Below are positions 17,217 through 27,575 of a stretch of DNA of 64,000 nt, piece after piece. The notes below the pieces were generated by a model. It worked only from the letters and a program-made list of their open reading frames with translations. It was not told the origin of the DNA and made no database searches. The DNA lies in the NCBI RefSeq assembly GCF_009749525.1, contig NZ_WOAC01000002.1:1-64000 (forward strand), in the 5' to 3' direction. The stretch is from Mesorhizobium xinjiangense (GTDB taxonomy: Bacteria; Pseudomonadota; Alphaproteobacteria; Rhizobiales; Rhizobiaceae). The translations under genes and the position numbers were made by a program. The number at the start of each line of letters is the position of its first letter. Position 1 is the first letter of the stretch.

Positions 17217-18020
17217 ATGGCTACCGAGAACGCGGTACGCGCCGATGAGATCGCGGTTGACCGCTCGCGAATGCAGGTCTCCGAGACCGATGTCGCGATC
17301 GAGATCGTCGGCATGCACAAATGGTTCGGTGACTTCCATGTGCTCAAGGACATCAATCTGAAAGTCATGCGCGGCGAGCGCATCGTCGTTGCCGGCCCGT
17401 CGGGGTCGGGCAAGTCGACGATGATCCGCTGCATCAATCGGCTCGAGGACCATCAAAAAGGCAAGATCATTGTCGACGGGATCGAATTGACAAACGATCT
17501 CAAGAAGATCGACGAGGTACGCCGGGAAGTCGGCATGGTCTTCCAGCACTTCAATCTGTTTCCGCACCTGACCATCCTGGAAAATTGCACGCTGGCGCCG
17601 ATCTGGGTGCGCAAGATGCCCAAGAAGCAGGCCGACGAGGTCGCCATGCATTTCCTCGAGCGCGTCAAGATTCCCGAGCAGGCGCACAAATATCCCGGCC
17701 AGCTCTCGGGCGGCCAGCAGCAGCGCGTCGCGATCGCCCGCTCGCTGTGCATGAACCCGCGCATCATGCTGTTCGACGAGCCGACATCGGCGCTTGATCC
17801 CGAAATGATCAAGGAAGTGCTGGAGACGATGGTGTCGCTGGCCGAGGAAGGCATGACCATGATCTGCGTGACGCACGAGATGGGCTTTGCCCGTCAGGTC
17901 GCCAACCGCGTAATATTCATGGACCAGGGCCAGATCGTCGAGGAGAACACGCCGGCGGAGTTCTTCGACAATCCGCAGCATGAGCGCACCAAGCTGTTCC
18001 TCAGCCAGATCCTGCATTGA
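17217..18020 (+). CDS. aapP: General L-amino acid ABC transporter, ATP-binding protein
   Basis: A 267-residue ATPase. It has a Walker [10 protein letters not shown] at about residue 60, a Q-loop [13 protein letters not shown], the signature [15 protein letters not shown], a Walker [16 protein letters not shown] and the switch His in CVTHEMGFA. The gene follows aapM by 36 bases and completes aapJQMP. The first 30 residues are an N-terminal extension before the first beta-strand, as in AapP of rhizobia. It ends 42 bases before the stop of the convergent monooxygenase. Confidence 0.94.
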   Translation: MATENAVRADEIAVDRSRMQVSETDVAIEIVGMHKWFGDFHVLKDINLKVMRGERIVVAGPSGSGKSTMIRCINRLEDHQKGKIIVDGIELTNDLKKIDEVRREVGMVFQHFNLFPHLTILENCTLAPIWVRKMPKKQADEVAMHFLERVKIPEQAHKYPGQLSGGQQQRVAIARSLCMNPRIMLFDEPTSALDPEMIKEVLETMVSLAEEGMTMICVTHEMGFARQVANRVIFMDQGQIVEENTPAEFFDNPQHERTKLFLSQILH

Positions 18021-18062
18021 GGCTTTCGCGGCGGGTGCACCCGGCAGACGACGTCGGGGCTC

Positions 18063-19280
18063 TCATTCGCCGTCTTCGACGTCAAAGCCGTAGAGCCAGT
18101 CGAAGCCGGCGGCGAGGCGTTCCGGCGACATGAACGACAGCGCGGCGTTGCGGCAGGCAGCCACCGGACCGCCGGCATGCCACACAAAGCGGTTCAGCGC
18201 CCCGCGCCGGGCAACGCGCGTCACGCGCGGGCGGCGCAGCTTCTCGTAAAGGGCCAGCGCGGTCGGAATGTCGTCGGACCGGTTCACCAGATGGGCCAGC
18301 ATGGCGGCGTCCTCGATCGCCATCGCTGCGCCCTGGGCGGCAAATGGCGTCATGGCGTGCGCGGCGTCGCCGATCAGCGCGACGGCGCCGCCCTCGGTCC
18401 AGCGACCTGCCGGATCGACGCAGTGCAACGGCCAGCGCGTCCATGGCGCGGCCTGCGAAACCAGTTGCAAGAGCCGGCGGTCGGCACGTGCGAGTGCCTT
18501 CTGCAACCCCTCGACACTGGCGGCTTCGGACCATCCTTGTCCCAATTCCCGCCCGCGCGTGACGGCGACAAGGTTGAACAGCGAGCCGCCGCGCAGCGGA
18601 TAGGCCACGATGTGGAACTCGCTGTCGAGAATGGCGCTGACGCAATCGTCGTGCAGCGGCACGGTGCCGTCTGCCTGGTCGGGGTCGACCGGAACGGTGG
18701 CCCGCCAGGCGATGAGACCGGTGAAATGCGATCGGGCGGCGCCGGCCACGCCGCTGCGCAGTTGCGACCACACGCCGTCCGCCCCGACCACGAGCCGGGC
18801 GTTAACGGTTTGCTCGCGCCCGCCGGTTTTAAGGATGAGACGGACGTGATCGCGTAGCGTCTCGACCTCCAGCGCCTCGGCCCCGAGATTCAATTCGATA
18901 CCGGGTGTCGCATGCGCGGCTTGCGCCAGCGCGGCATGCAGATCGGCGCGATGGATGGCGAGATAGGGCGCGCCCCAGCGTCGCTCGGCGAAATCGCCGA
19001 GCCGCACCCGGCCGATCTCGCCCAGGCGCCGGGACTCGCGCAGGACGATGGCCTGCGGCTGCACGGCATTGCTGGCAAATCGCTCGAGCACGCCGAGGCC
19101 GGCCAGTATACGGGTCGCGTTGGGCGAGAGCTGAATGCCGGCGCCGACCGCCTGGAGTTCATTGGCCTGCTCGAAGACGCGGACATGAAAGCCGCGTCGG
19201 GCAAAGCACAGCGCCGCCGCCAGGCCGGCAATGCCGGCGCCGGCTATGACAATGGTTCGCTCGGTTCCAGTTTTGACCAA
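18063..19280 (-). CDS. FAD-dependent monooxygenase, salicylate hydroxylase-like
   Basis: A 405-residue group A flavin hydroxylase. It has an FAD-binding GAGIAGLAAALCFARRG near the N-terminus, a VVGADGVWS motif in the middle (binding FAD and NAD(P)H), and ALIGDAAHAMTPFAAQGAAM near residue 295. Such enzymes hydroxylate aromatic rings, for example salicylate or 3-hydroxybenzoate, with NADH and O2. No ring-cleavage genes lie near, so the substrate is unknown. The frame opens with a TTG at 19280 without a strong ribosome site; no ATG or GTG lies between it and the FAD motif. Confidence 0.85.
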   Translation of the reverse strand: MVKTGTERTIVIAGAGIAGLAAALCFARRGFHVRVFEQANELQAVGAGIQLSPNATRILAGLGVLERFASNAVQPQAIVLRESRRLGEIGRVRLGDFAERRWGAPYLAIHRADLHAALAQAAHATPGIELNLGAEALEVETLRDHVRLILKTGGREQTVNARLVVGADGVWSQLRSGVAGAARSHFTGLIAWRATVPVDPDQADGTVPLHDDCVSAILDSEFHIVAYPLRGGSLFNLVAVTRGRELGQGWSEAASVEGLQKALARADRRLLQLVSQAAPWTRWPLHCVDPAGRWTEGGAVALIGDAAHAMTPFAAQGAAMAIEDAAMLAHLVNRSDDIPTALALYEKLRRPRVTRVARRGALNRFVWHAGGPVAACRNAALSFMSPERLAAGFDWLYGFDVEDGE

Positions 19281-19320
19281 TGATCGCTACCGCGGCCTCC
19301 GGGCCCGTTGGAGGCGACCG

Positions 19321-19566
19321 TCAGGCGGCCTCGTCGTGATAGGCGCAGCCCGCGGGGCGGGTCTCGTCGGCCTTGAGGCTCGGGTCGTGCTTGTAGAGCG
19401 TCGAGCAATAGGGGCAGACGATTTCCTCGTCATCGCCCATGTCGAGATAGACATGCGGATGGTCGAACGGCTGGGAGGCGCCCACGCACATGAACTCCTT
19501 CACGCCGATCTCGACTGCGGCATGGCCCGCATCGTTCTGGAAGTGGGGAATGGAATGGCCGGCCAT
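19321..19566 (-). CDS. CHCC-type zinc-finger domain protein
   Basis: An 81-residue protein related to the zinc-binding NDUFS6-like subunit of respiratory complex I. It shows FMCVGASQPFDHPHVYLD, then EEIVCPYCSTLYKHD, giving the Cys-His-Cys-Cys zinc ligands (Cys27, a downstream His, and the CPYC pair). Alphaproteobacterial members of this family are short stand-alone proteins like this one and are probably accessory to complex I. The start at 19566 follows GGAGATATCC. It is divergent from ppk across a 160-base gap. Confidence 0.85.
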   Translation of the reverse strand: MAGHSIPHFQNDAGHAAVEIGVKEFMCVGASQPFDHPHVYLDMGDDEEIVCPYCSTLYKHDPSLKADETRPAGCAYHDEAA

Positions 19567-19726
19567 GGATATCTCCTGCAGGACTACGTGGTGCGGCTAC
19601 CGTCGCCGCAGCGTTTGTAACATTATAGGGTTCATTGCAAGATGGTGATATCAAACTGTCGCAATCGCATGTCAGGACGAAACCGGCATGGGAATGGTGG
19701 GATCGGCCTAGCGGGAAGAATGTTCG

Positions 19727-21937
19727 ATGAACGAGATGAAGCCTGTCCAGAGCGAGTTTCAGCGCGAAGTCTCTTCCGGCCCGGAAATGGCCGAAGGGAT
19801 GCCGGACCGTTTCGTCAACCGTGAATTCTCGTGGCTGCAGTTCAATCGCCGCGTTCTCGAGGAAGCGCAGAACGTCAGCCATCCGCTGCTCGAGCGCGTG
19901 CGCTTCCTGTCGATCTCGGCGGCCAATCTCGATGAATTCTTCATGGTCCGCGTGGCCGGGCTCGCCGGCCAGGTGCGCGAAAACATCGCCACCACCAGTG
20001 CCGACGGACGCACGCCCGAAGAACAGCTCGAATTGCTGCTTGTCGAGGTCGAGCAGTTGCAGGCCGATCAGCAAGCGAGCTTTTCGACGCTGTCGTCGCT
20101 GCTGCAATCCGAACGCATCGAAATCGTGCGCGCAGACGCCATCACGGAGGCTGAACGGGCCTGGCTCGAGACGCATTTCGCCGAGGCGATCTATCCCGTC
20201 CTGACGCCGCTTTCCATCGATCCGGCGCATCCCTTTCCATTCATTCCCAACCTCGGCTTCTCCATTGCCCTGCATCTGCGCCACCGGCGCGACAAGGAGG
20301 AGATGACGGCGCTGCTGCGCTTGCCGGTGGCGCTGAAGCGTTTCGTGCGCTTCCCCGACGGCGGCGGGTCGATTCGCTTCATCTCGCTGGAGGATACGGT
20401 GGAGCTGTTCATCGGCTCGCTGTTTCCCGGGTATGAAGTGCAGGGATCGGGCACCTTCCGTATCATTCGCGACAGCGACATCGAGGTCGAGGAAGAGGCC
20501 GAGGATCTGGTGCGGCTGTTCGAATCGGCGCTCAAGCGGCGTCGTCGCGGATCGGTCATCCGCATCGAGTTCGACGACGAGATGCCGCAGGATCTGCGCA
20601 ACTTCGTCGCCGGCGAGTTGGGGGTGTCGTCTTCCCGCGTCAGCGTGCTGAAAGCTCCGCTGGCGCTGAACCAGATCTCCGAGATCGTGTCGGTGCCGCG
20701 CGACGATTTGAAGTTCCGGCCCTATAATCCGCGCTTCCCCGAACGTATCCGCGACCATGGCGGCGACTGTTTCGCGTCCATCCGCGAAAAGGACATCATC
20801 GTCCACCACCCTTATGAATCCTTCGACGTCGTCGTGCAGTTCCTGCGCCAGGCGGCGTCCGATCCGGAAGTCGTTGCCATCAAGCAGACGCTCTACCGCA
20901 CCTCCAACGACAGTCCGATCGTGCGCGCCCTGATCGACGCGGCGGAAGCCGGCAAATCGGTCACCGCACTGGTCGAGTTGAAGGCGCGCTTCGACGAGGA
21001 GGCGAATATCCGCTGGGCGCGCGACCTGGAGCGTGCCGGCGTGCAGGTGGTCTTCGGCTTCCTGGAACTGAAGACGCACGCCAAAATGTCGCTGGTGGTG
21101 CGGCGCGAGGACGGCAGGCTGCGCAACTATGTGCATCTGGGCACCGGCAATTACCATCCCGTCACGGCGCGCATCTATACCGACCTGTCCTATTTCACCA
21201 CCGATCCCGAGCTTGCGCGCGACGTCGCCCAGGTGTTCAATTTCATTACCGGCTATGCCGAGCCGGCCGAGGAGATGCGCATCGCCGTCTCGCCCTTCAC
21301 GCTGCGCGAGCGCATCCTTAGCCATATCCGCGAGGAGATTGCCCATGCGCGAGCCGGCCGGCCGGCGCAGATCTGGATGAAGATGAATTCCCTGGTCGAT
21401 CCGGCCATCATCGACGCGCTCTACGAGGCCGGCCGGGCCGGCGTCGAGATCGATCTGGTCATTCGCGGCATATGCTGCCTGCGGCCGCAGGTGCCGGGCC
21501 TGTCAGACAGCATCCGGGTCAAGTCCATCGTCGGGCGTTTTCTGGAGCACAGCCGCATCTTCTGCTTCGGCAACGGCCACGGCCTGCCGTCCGACGAGGC
21601 GATCGCCTATATCGGCTCGGCCGACCTGATGCCGCGCAATCTCGACCGACGCGTGGAAACCATGGTGCCGATTACCAATCCGACCGTGCATGCGCAGGTG
21701 CTCGACCAGATCATGCTCGGAAACATCATGGACAACCAGCAGAGTTTCGAAGTACTGCCTGACGGGACCTCCCGGCGCGTGACGCCGGACGAGGGCGAGG
21801 AACCGTTCAACGCACAGGAATACTTCATGACCAATCCGAGTCTGTCCGGCCGGGGCGAAGCGCTGAAGTCCAACGCGCCCAAGCGGATTGCCCAGCAGTT
21901 GCGGCGCAGGAAGGCGAAGCCGGCCGCCGCCGAATGA
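19727..21937 (+). CDS. ppk: Polyphosphate kinase 1
   Basis: A 736-residue enzyme that reversibly polymerises the gamma-phosphate of ATP into polyphosphate. The N-terminal domain starts at [19 protein letters not shown]. The phospho-accepting His lies in [12 protein letters not shown] at about residue 449, and the second conserved His in [11 protein letters not shown] at about 607. [17 protein letters not shown] and the following segment are also diagnostic. The length is normal for PPK1. The stop overlaps the ppx start by four bases (ATGA), so kinase and phosphatase are translated as a coupled pair. Confidence 0.96.
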   Translation: MNEMKPVQSEFQREVSSGPEMAEGMPDRFVNREFSWLQFNRRVLEEAQNVSHPLLERVRFLSISAANLDEFFMVRVAGLAGQVRENIATTSADGRTPEEQLELLLVEVEQLQADQQASFSTLSSLLQSERIEIVRADAITEAERAWLETHFAEAIYPVLTPLSIDPAHPFPFIPNLGFSIALHLRHRRDKEEMTALLRLPVALKRFVRFPDGGGSIRFISLEDTVELFIGSLFPGYEVQGSGTFRIIRDSDIEVEEEAEDLVRLFESALKRRRRGSVIRIEFDDEMPQDLRNFVAGELGVSSSRVSVLKAPLALNQISEIVSVPRDDLKFRPYNPRFPERIRDHGGDCFASIREKDIIVHHPYESFDVVVQFLRQAASDPEVVAIKQTLYRTSNDSPIVRALIDAAEAGKSVTALVELKARFDEEANIRWARDLERAGVQVVFGFLELKTHAKMSLVVRREDGRLRNYVHLGTGNYHPVTARIYTDLSYFTTDPELARDVAQVFNFITGYAEPAEEMRIAVSPFTLRERILSHIREEIAHARAGRPAQIWMKMNSLVDPAIIDALYEAGRAGVEIDLVIRGICCLRPQVPGLSDSIRVKSIVGRFLEHSRIFCFGNGHGLPSDEAIAYIGSADLMPRNLDRRVETMVPITNPTVHAQVLDQIMLGNIMDNQQSFEVLPDGTSRRVTPDEGEEPFNAQEYFMTNPSLSGRGEALKSNAPKRIAQQLRRRKAKPAAAE

Positions 21938-23445
21938 AAGCCGTCTCGCAGGGGCGGCTGAAGGGCCGTCGCCCGCTGTCGATCATCGACATCGGTTCCA
22001 ACTCCATACGCCTGGTCGTGTATGAGGGGGTGGCGCGCGCGCCCACCGTCCTGTTCAACGAAAAGATGCTGGCCGGCCTCGGCAAGGGCATCGTGAGGAC
22101 CGGCCGGCTGGACCCCGAGGCCGTCAAGCGCGCGGTGGCCGAGTTCGGCCGGTTCCGGGCGCTGTCGGAGCAGGCGGGGTCGGAAGAACTCCATGTCATC
22201 GCCACGGCCGCCGCGCGCGAGGCCGAGAACGGGGCCGACTTCATCCATCGCGCAGAAGAGATCCTCGGCACCGAGGTCCGCGTCCTGAGCGGACGCGAGG
22301 AGGCCTATTACTCCGCACTCGGCATCATGTCGGGCTTTTTTCCGGCCGATGGGATCGGCGGAGATCTCGGCGGCGGCAGCCTCGAACTGGTCGACGTCAA
22401 GGACCACACGATCGGCGACGGCATCACGCTGCCGCTGGGCGGGTTGCGCCTGCAGGAAATGTCGAAGGGCTCGTTTCCGACCGCCGAGCGCATCGCCCGC
22501 AAGGAAATCGCCCGCGCCAAGCTGCTGCAGTACGGCGCCGGCAGGCCGTTCTACTGTGTTGGCGGCACCTGGCGCAATCTGGCGCGGCTGCACATGTTCG
22601 CCACCGATTATCCGCTGCACGTCATGCATCATTACGAGATGGACGTCGAGCAGTCGGCCGACTTCCTCAAGCGGGTCGCCCGCGGCGACATCGACAAGAT
22701 GCGCGGCATCGCGCATGTGTCGAAGAACCGGCGGGCGCTGTTGCCCTATGGCGCTGCGGTATTGCAGCAGATCGTGCGCACGATGCAGCCGTCGAAGATC
22801 CTGATTTCGGCGCTCGGCGTGCGGGAAGGCTATCTCTACTCGCTGCTCCAGGAGGCCGAGCGCACCACCGATCCGCTGATTTCGGCGGCCGAGGAACTCG
22901 CCGTCCTGCGGGCGCGCTCGGTCAGCCATGCGCATGAGCTGACCGAATGGACCGGCCATTCCTTCGCCGCGCTGGGCCTGGAGGAAAGCGAGGACGAGGC
23001 GCGCTATCGCCGCGCGGCCTGCCTCCTGGCCGATATCGGCTGGCGCGCGCACCCCGATTATCGCGGCACGCAATCGCTCAACATCATCGCGCACGGCTCC
23101 TTCATCGGCCTCGATCATCCCGGCAGGGCCTTTATCGCCCTGGCCAACCTCTATCGCCATGAGGGGCTGTACAATGACGAGGCGGCGCCGGCGATCAAGG
23201 CGCTGGCCACGCCGCGTCTGCTCGAGCGGGCGCGGCTTCTGGGGGGGCTGCTCAGGGTCGTCTACCTGTTCTCGGCCTCTATGCCGGGTCTCATTCCCCT
23301 GATGCGCTGGCGCGAGGAGGCGGACGGAACGCTGACGCTGCGCATTCCCCGTTCCCATGCCGACCTGTTGGGCGAACGACCGGAAGGCCGCCTGCAGCAG
23401 CTTGCCAAGCTCGCCGGAAAACCGCTGGCATTCCGGGTGGACTGA
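21934..23445 (+). CDS. ppx: Exopolyphosphatase
   Basis: A 503-residue enzyme of the Ppx/GppA sugar-kinase-like superfamily, releasing phosphate from polyphosphate or hydrolysing pppGpp. The phosphate-1 motif [16 protein letters not shown] is at about residues 14-29, the phosphate-2 motif [11 protein letters not shown] at about 141-151, and [10 protein letters not shown] in between. It is longer than minimal Ppx/GppA owing to a C-terminal helical domain. Coupling to ppk favours the exopolyphosphatase role. Confidence 0.94.
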   Translation: MKAVSQGRLKGRRPLSIIDIGSNSIRLVVYEGVARAPTVLFNEKMLAGLGKGIVRTGRLDPEAVKRAVAEFGRFRALSEQAGSEELHVIATAAAREAENGADFIHRAEEILGTEVRVLSGREEAYYSALGIMSGFFPADGIGGDLGGGSLELVDVKDHTIGDGITLPLGGLRLQEMSKGSFPTAERIARKEIARAKLLQYGAGRPFYCVGGTWRNLARLHMFATDYPLHVMHHYEMDVEQSADFLKRVARGDIDKMRGIAHVSKNRRALLPYGAAVLQQIVRTMQPSKILISALGVREGYLYSLLQEAERTTDPLISAAEELAVLRARSVSHAHELTEWTGHSFAALGLEESEDEARYRRAACLLADIGWRAHPDYRGTQSLNIIAHGSFIGLDHPGRAFIALANLYRHEGLYNDEAAPAIKALATPRLLERARLLGGLLRVVYLFSASMPGLIPLMRWREEADGTLTLRIPRSHADLLGERPEGRLQQLAKLAGKPLAFRVD

Positions 23446-23597
23446 GGTGGCATAAGCCGGCAGGGCGCGGATTGCGTCGCGGTGCCGTTTCCCGCATCGT
23501 TGCCCCAAGGTCCAACTTTACTTTTCGTCAACTTATCAAGAACATCCGCGCTTGCAGGAGGCGCGGACTGTTTCGGGCCTCGAAACAGGAGGCAGCG

Positions 23598-25256
23598 ATG
23601 AAATCTTCAGCCCTGATCTCCAGACTGTGTGCGGCGGCGTTCGCATTCGGCCTGGCACAAATGGCGGCGACCGGCCTTGCCGTCGCCCAGGATGAGCAGA
23701 AGCCCAATATCCTGCTGATCATGTCCGACGACATCGGATACAGCGACACCGGCGCCTATCTGGGCGGTGAGGCGCGGGGAATGCCGACCCCCAACCTCGA
23801 CAAGCTGGCCGACGAGGGAATGATGTTCACCTCATTCTACGCCCAGGCCAGTTGCACGCCCGGCCGTGCGGCCATGCAGACCGGGCGCATACCCAACCGC
23901 TCCGGCATGACCACGGTGGCCTTCCAGGGACAGGGCGGCGGCCTGCCCGCGGCGGAATGGACGCTGGCGTCGGTGCTGAAGACCGGCGGCTACGAGACGT
24001 TCTTCACCGGCAAGTGGCATCTTGGCGAGGCGGACTACGCGCTGCCCAACGCGCAAGGCTATGACGACATGAAATATGTCGGCCTCTACCACCTCAATGC
24101 CTACACCTATGCCGATGACACCTGGTTCCCGGACATGCCGGATGACCTGCGCGAGATGTTCAAGAACGTCACTGTCGGTGCCCTGTCCGGCAAGGCCGGC
24201 GAGAAGGCGACGGAGGATTTCAAGATCAACGGCCAGTATGTCGATACGCCGGACGAGGGCGTGGTGGGCATTCCCTATTTCGACGGCTATGTTGAGAAAG
24301 CGGCGACCGACTATCTGGAGCAGGCGGCCGAAAGCGACGCGCCCTTCTTCCTGAACGTCAATTTCATGAAGATGCACCAGCCAAGCATGCCGCACCCGGA
24401 TTTCCAGGGGAAGTCGATCGCCAAGAGCAAGTTCGCCGATTCATTCGTCGAGATGGACACCCGGATCGGCAACATCCTGGCCAAGCTGGACGAGCTCGGG
24501 ATGGCCGACAATACGATTGTCTTCTGGACGACCGACAACGGCGCCTGGCAGGACGTCTATCCCGACGCCGGCTACACGCCTTTCCGCGGCACCAAGGGTA
24601 CGGTTCGCGAAGGCGGCAACCGGGTGCCGGCCATCGTGCGCTGGCCGGGCCATATCGAGCCGGACACCAAGAGCGCGGCCATCGTCGGCGGTCTGGACCT
24701 GATGGCCACCTTTGCCTCAGTCGCCGGCATCGATCTGCCGACCGAGGACCGCGAGGGTGAACCGATCATCTTCGACAGCTACGACATGACGCCGGTCTGG
24801 GAAGGCACGGGCGAATCCGAGCGCAACGCCTGGTTCTACTTCACCGAGAACGAACTGACGCCCGGCGCGGCGCGTGTCGGCCATTACAAGGCGGTATTCA
24901 ACCTGCGTGGCGACGACGGTGCTTCCACAGGCGGCATGGCTGTCGATACCAATCTCGGCTGGAAGGGCGCCGAAAAATATGTCGCCACCGTTCCCCAGAT
25001 TTTCGACCTCTTGCAGGACCCGCAGGAACGCTACGACATCTTCATGAACAATTATACCGAGCACACCTGGTATCTGCCGGTGATCAACGATCAGGTGAAG
25101 GAACTCATGAAGACCTATGTCGAGCATCCGCCGCGCAAGCTGCAGAGCGAGGGCTATTCCGGCCCGATCACGCTCACCCAGTACCAGCGGTTCCAATATA
25201 TCCGCAAGGCATTGGAGGAAGACGGATTCAGCCTCGGAATGCCGTCTGGCAATTGA
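23598..25256 (+). CDS. Secreted arylsulfatase-family enzyme
   Basis: A 552-residue sulfatase. It has a signal peptide of about 30 residues (hydrophobic AAAFAFGLAQMAATG, then AVAQDEQ). The metal site starts IMSDDIGYSD, and the sulfatase signature CTPGRAAMQTGR has Cys86, the residue converted to formylglycine. GKWHLGE supplies further active-site Lys and His. It should hydrolyse sulfate esters in the periplasm. Maturation of Cys86 needs a formylglycine-generating enzyme or equivalent, not found in this window. The ATG at 23598 follows ACAGGAGGCAGC. The next gene, a secreted HAD phosphatase, starts 67 bases on. Confidence 0.9.
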   Translation: MKSSALISRLCAAAFAFGLAQMAATGLAVAQDEQKPNILLIMSDDIGYSDTGAYLGGEARGMPTPNLDKLADEGMMFTSFYAQASCTPGRAAMQTGRIPNRSGMTTVAFQGQGGGLPAAEWTLASVLKTGGYETFFTGKWHLGEADYALPNAQGYDDMKYVGLYHLNAYTYADDTWFPDMPDDLREMFKNVTVGALSGKAGEKATEDFKINGQYVDTPDEGVVGIPYFDGYVEKAATDYLEQAAESDAPFFLNVNFMKMHQPSMPHPDFQGKSIAKSKFADSFVEMDTRIGNILAKLDELGMADNTIVFWTTDNGAWQDVYPDAGYTPFRGTKGTVREGGNRVPAIVRWPGHIEPDTKSAAIVGGLDLMATFASVAGIDLPTEDREGEPIIFDSYDMTPVWEGTGESERNAWFYFTENELTPGAARVGHYKAVFNLRGDDGASTGGMAVDTNLGWKGAEKYVATVPQIFDLLQDPQERYDIFMNNYTEHTWYLPVINDQVKELMKTYVEHPPRKLQSEGYSGPITLTQYQRFQYIRKALEEDGFSLGMPSGN

Positions 25257-25268
25257 TCTGCATCAGCC

Positions 25269-25298
25269 GCGACCGCCGGAGCATGCTCCGGCGGTCGC
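25269..25298 (+). terminator. 30-base self-complementary hairpin between sulfatase and HAD genes
   Basis: Thirteen-base arms (GCGACCGCCGGAG and CTCCGGCGGTCGC) flank CATG, so the whole 30 bases are a perfect palindrome, starting 13 bases after the sulfatase stop. No T-run follows. It may partially terminate or stabilise the upstream mRNA. Confidence 0.65.
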
Positions 25299-25323
25299 CC
25301 TTGCTCACGAATGGAGATGTCGC

Positions 25324-26316
25324 ATGAACTTCTTGGGATGGACGGCAAGGCGGATAGCCATGGCCGCGATGCTGGCGGTCGCACCGATATGGCAGGCGGC
25401 GGCGCAGGATCTTGCGTCCTGGAACGACGGCGCCACCAGGAACGCCATCATCGATTTCGTCACCGCGGTGACGACCGAGGGCGGGCCCGACTACGTCGCG
25501 CCGACCGACCGCATTGCAACTTTCGACAATGACGGGACGCTGTGGAGCGAGCAGCCCATGTATGTGCAGCTCGCCTTCGTGCTCGATCGCATCAAGACCA
25601 TGGCGCCCGATCATCCGGAGTGGACCGATAAGGAGCCTTATAAGTCGGTGCTGGCGGGCGATCTGAAAGGTGTTGCGGCGTCGGGCGAGAAGGGCGTTGT
25701 CGAACTCGTGGCGGCCACCCATTCCGGCATGACGTCGGACGAATTCGCCAAGATTGCCGCGGACTGGATCGCAACAGCCAAGCACCCGCGAACGGACAAG
25801 CTCTATACGCAGATGGTCTATCAGCCCATGCTGGAGCTTCTCGACTATCTGCGCGCCAATGATTTCGAGATCTATATCGTGTCCGGCGGCGGCATCGAGT
25901 TCATGCGTCCGTGGACGGACAGGGTCTACGGAATTCCGCCGGAAAACGTCGTCGGCTCCTCGATCAAGCTGAAATTCCAGATGAAAGACGGTGTGCCGAC
26001 CCTTTTCCGGCAGGCCGAGATCGACTTCATCGATGACGGTCCGGGCAAGCCGGTGGGCATCCAGAGCCATATCGGCAGGAAGCCGATTGCCGCCTTCGGC
26101 AATTCGGACGGCGATATCCAGATGATCCAGTGGGCGACCTCGGGTCCGGGCCGCCGGTTCGCGGCCATCGTCCACCACGACGACGCGGAACGCGAAGTCG
26201 CCTATGACCGTGAGTCCTCTTTCGGCAAGCTCGACAAGGGGCTCGACCTCGCACCTGACGAAGGCTGGACGCTCATCAGCATCAAGGACGACTGGAAGCA
26301 GGTGTTCCCGCAATAG
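25324..26316 (+). CDS. Secreted HAD-family phosphatase
   Basis: A 330-residue haloacid-dehalogenase-type hydrolase with an N-terminal signal peptide (MLAVAPIWQAAAQ, cleavage near residue 28). Motif I is FDNDGTLW with Asp68 (nucleophile) and Asp70, motif II the SGGG of YIVSGGGIEF, and motif IV AFGNSDGDIQM near the C-terminus. This arrangement is that of phosphoserine-phosphatase-like HAD enzymes, here exported. The ATG at 25324 follows GGAGATG. Its pairing with a secreted sulfatase suggests that both act on the same periplasmic or extracellular material. Confidence 0.85.
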   Translation: MNFLGWTARRIAMAAMLAVAPIWQAAAQDLASWNDGATRNAIIDFVTAVTTEGGPDYVAPTDRIATFDNDGTLWSEQPMYVQLAFVLDRIKTMAPDHPEWTDKEPYKSVLAGDLKGVAASGEKGVVELVAATHSGMTSDEFAKIAADWIATAKHPRTDKLYTQMVYQPMLELLDYLRANDFEIYIVSGGGIEFMRPWTDRVYGIPPENVVGSSIKLKFQMKDGVPTLFRQAEIDFIDDGPGKPVGIQSHIGRKPIAAFGNSDGDIQMIQWATSGPGRRFAAIVHHDDAEREVAYDRESSFGKLDKGLDLAPDEGWTLISIKDDWKQVFPQ

Positions 26317-26335
26317 TCTTTGCGGGCCGCCCCGC

Positions 26336-27493
26336 CTATTCCTGCGGACGGAACGTCGTCACCTTGCGGTTCTTGAACTGGAAGGCGAGGCGCCCGGCCA
26401 CAAGGTCGAGCGCCTTTTCGCCAAAAACCTCGCGGCGCCAACCGTTGAGCGGCGCCACGTCCGCCTTCTCGCCTTCGGCGGCGATGCGCTCGATATCGTC
26501 GCTCGTCGCCAGCACCTTCGGCGCCACGCCTTCCTCTTCGGCGATCAGCTTCAACAGCACCTTCAACAATTCGCTCGCCGCCTGCGACCCTTCGGGTGCG
26601 TGGTTCTGGCGCGGCAGGCGGGGCATCTGGTCGTTCGGCAGGTCGAGTGCGGCATTGACGACTGCAAGCAGGCTGGCCGCCGTCTGCGATCGTTCCCAGC
26701 CCTTGGGCGTCGCGCGCAGCCTGCCGAGCGCTTCGGTGTTGCGGGGCTGCTGCTGGGCGATCTCGTAGACCGCGTCGTCCTTGATCACCCGGCCGCGTGG
26801 CACGTTGCGCTGGCGCGCCTCGCGCTCGCGCCAGGCGGCCACCGCCTGCATGACGGCGAGTTCCTGTGGCTTGCGCAGCCGCATCTTGAGCCGCTTCCAG
26901 GCATCTTCGGGATGCGGATCATAGGTCTCGTGCGCCGTGAGGACGTCCATTTCCTCCTTCAGCCAATGGGCCCGTCCCTCGCGTTCCAGCTCGCCCTTGA
27001 GGTGCTGATAGACCTCGATCAGATGGGTCACGTCGGCCAGCGCATAGGTGAGCTGCTTGTCGGACAGCGGACGGCGGCGCCAGTCGGTGAAACGCGACGA
27101 CTTGTCTATTTGTTCGCCCGTCACCTTGCGCACCAGCTGGTCGTAGGAAACGCTGTCGCCGAAACCGCACACCATCGCCGCGACCTGGGTGTCGAAGACC
27201 GGATGCGGGATCAGTCCGCCACCGTGGAAGATGATCTCGATGTCCTGGCGCGCGGCATGGAAGACCTTCACCACGCCTTCATTGCCCATGAGGTCGAAAA
27301 AGGGCTGCAGGTCGATATCCTTGGACAGGGGATCGATCAGCGCCTCCACCCCGGGGGCGGCCATCTGGATCAGGCAAAGCTCCGGCCAGAACGTTGTTTC
27401 GCGGATGAATTCGGTGTCGACCGTGACGAATTCGGACTTCGAGAGTTCGGCAATGATGGCGGTCAGTTCGGATTGAGTCGTGATGAGATGCAT
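26336..27493 (-). CDS. rnd: Ribonuclease D
   Basis: A 385-residue 3'-5' exoribonuclease that matures tRNA 3' ends and other small RNAs. The DEDD exonuclease domain begins VTVDTEFIRETTFWPELCLIQ, here split, and continues with VKVFHAARQDIEI and DVTHLIEVYQHL. One to two HRDC domains follow at the C-terminus (NVPRGRVIKDDAVYEIAQQ and the NALPDL-like tail). The length is typical. It is convergent with the HAD gene, with 19 bases between stops. rnd commonly lies near ppx and aspS in Rhizobiales. Confidence 0.93.
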   Translation of the reverse strand: MHLITTQSELTAIIAELSKSEFVTVDTEFIRETTFWPELCLIQMAAPGVEALIDPLSKDIDLQPFFDLMGNEGVVKVFHAARQDIEIIFHGGGLIPHPVFDTQVAAMVCGFGDSVSYDQLVRKVTGEQIDKSSRFTDWRRRPLSDKQLTYALADVTHLIEVYQHLKGELEREGRAHWLKEEMDVLTAHETYDPHPEDAWKRLKMRLRKPQELAVMQAVAAWREREARQRNVPRGRVIKDDAVYEIAQQQPRNTEALGRLRATPKGWERSQTAASLLAVVNAALDLPNDQMPRLPRQNHAPEGSQAASELLKVLLKLIAEEEGVAPKVLATSDDIERIAAEGEKADVAPLNGWRREVFGEKALDLVAGRLAFQFKNRKVTTFRPQE

Positions 27494-27575
27494 GATGGCG
27501 TCTTTACGGCATTCCGCGCCCTGTGTCTGCCCTGTATCTGCCCCGTACCTCGTTGAGGAAGTGGGATTGAACCCG

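Noticed and set aside
14880-18017. Uninterrupted minus-strand frame of 1045 codons opposite aapQ, aapM and aapP
   Set aside because: The translation is rich in Arg, Asp, His and Gln with no domain, and it is fully antisense to three clear transporter genes. It is a side effect of GC-rich third codon positions.
19656-19675. Pho-box-like words upstream of ppk
   Set aside because: CTGTCGC and ATGTCAG resemble half-sites, but they are 13 bases apart rather than 11 and each matches only partly.
27545-27575. T-loop-like GGGTTCAATCCC (minus strand) near the ATPase stop
   Set aside because: The flanking bases do not form acceptor, D and anticodon stems, so it is not a tRNA gene.
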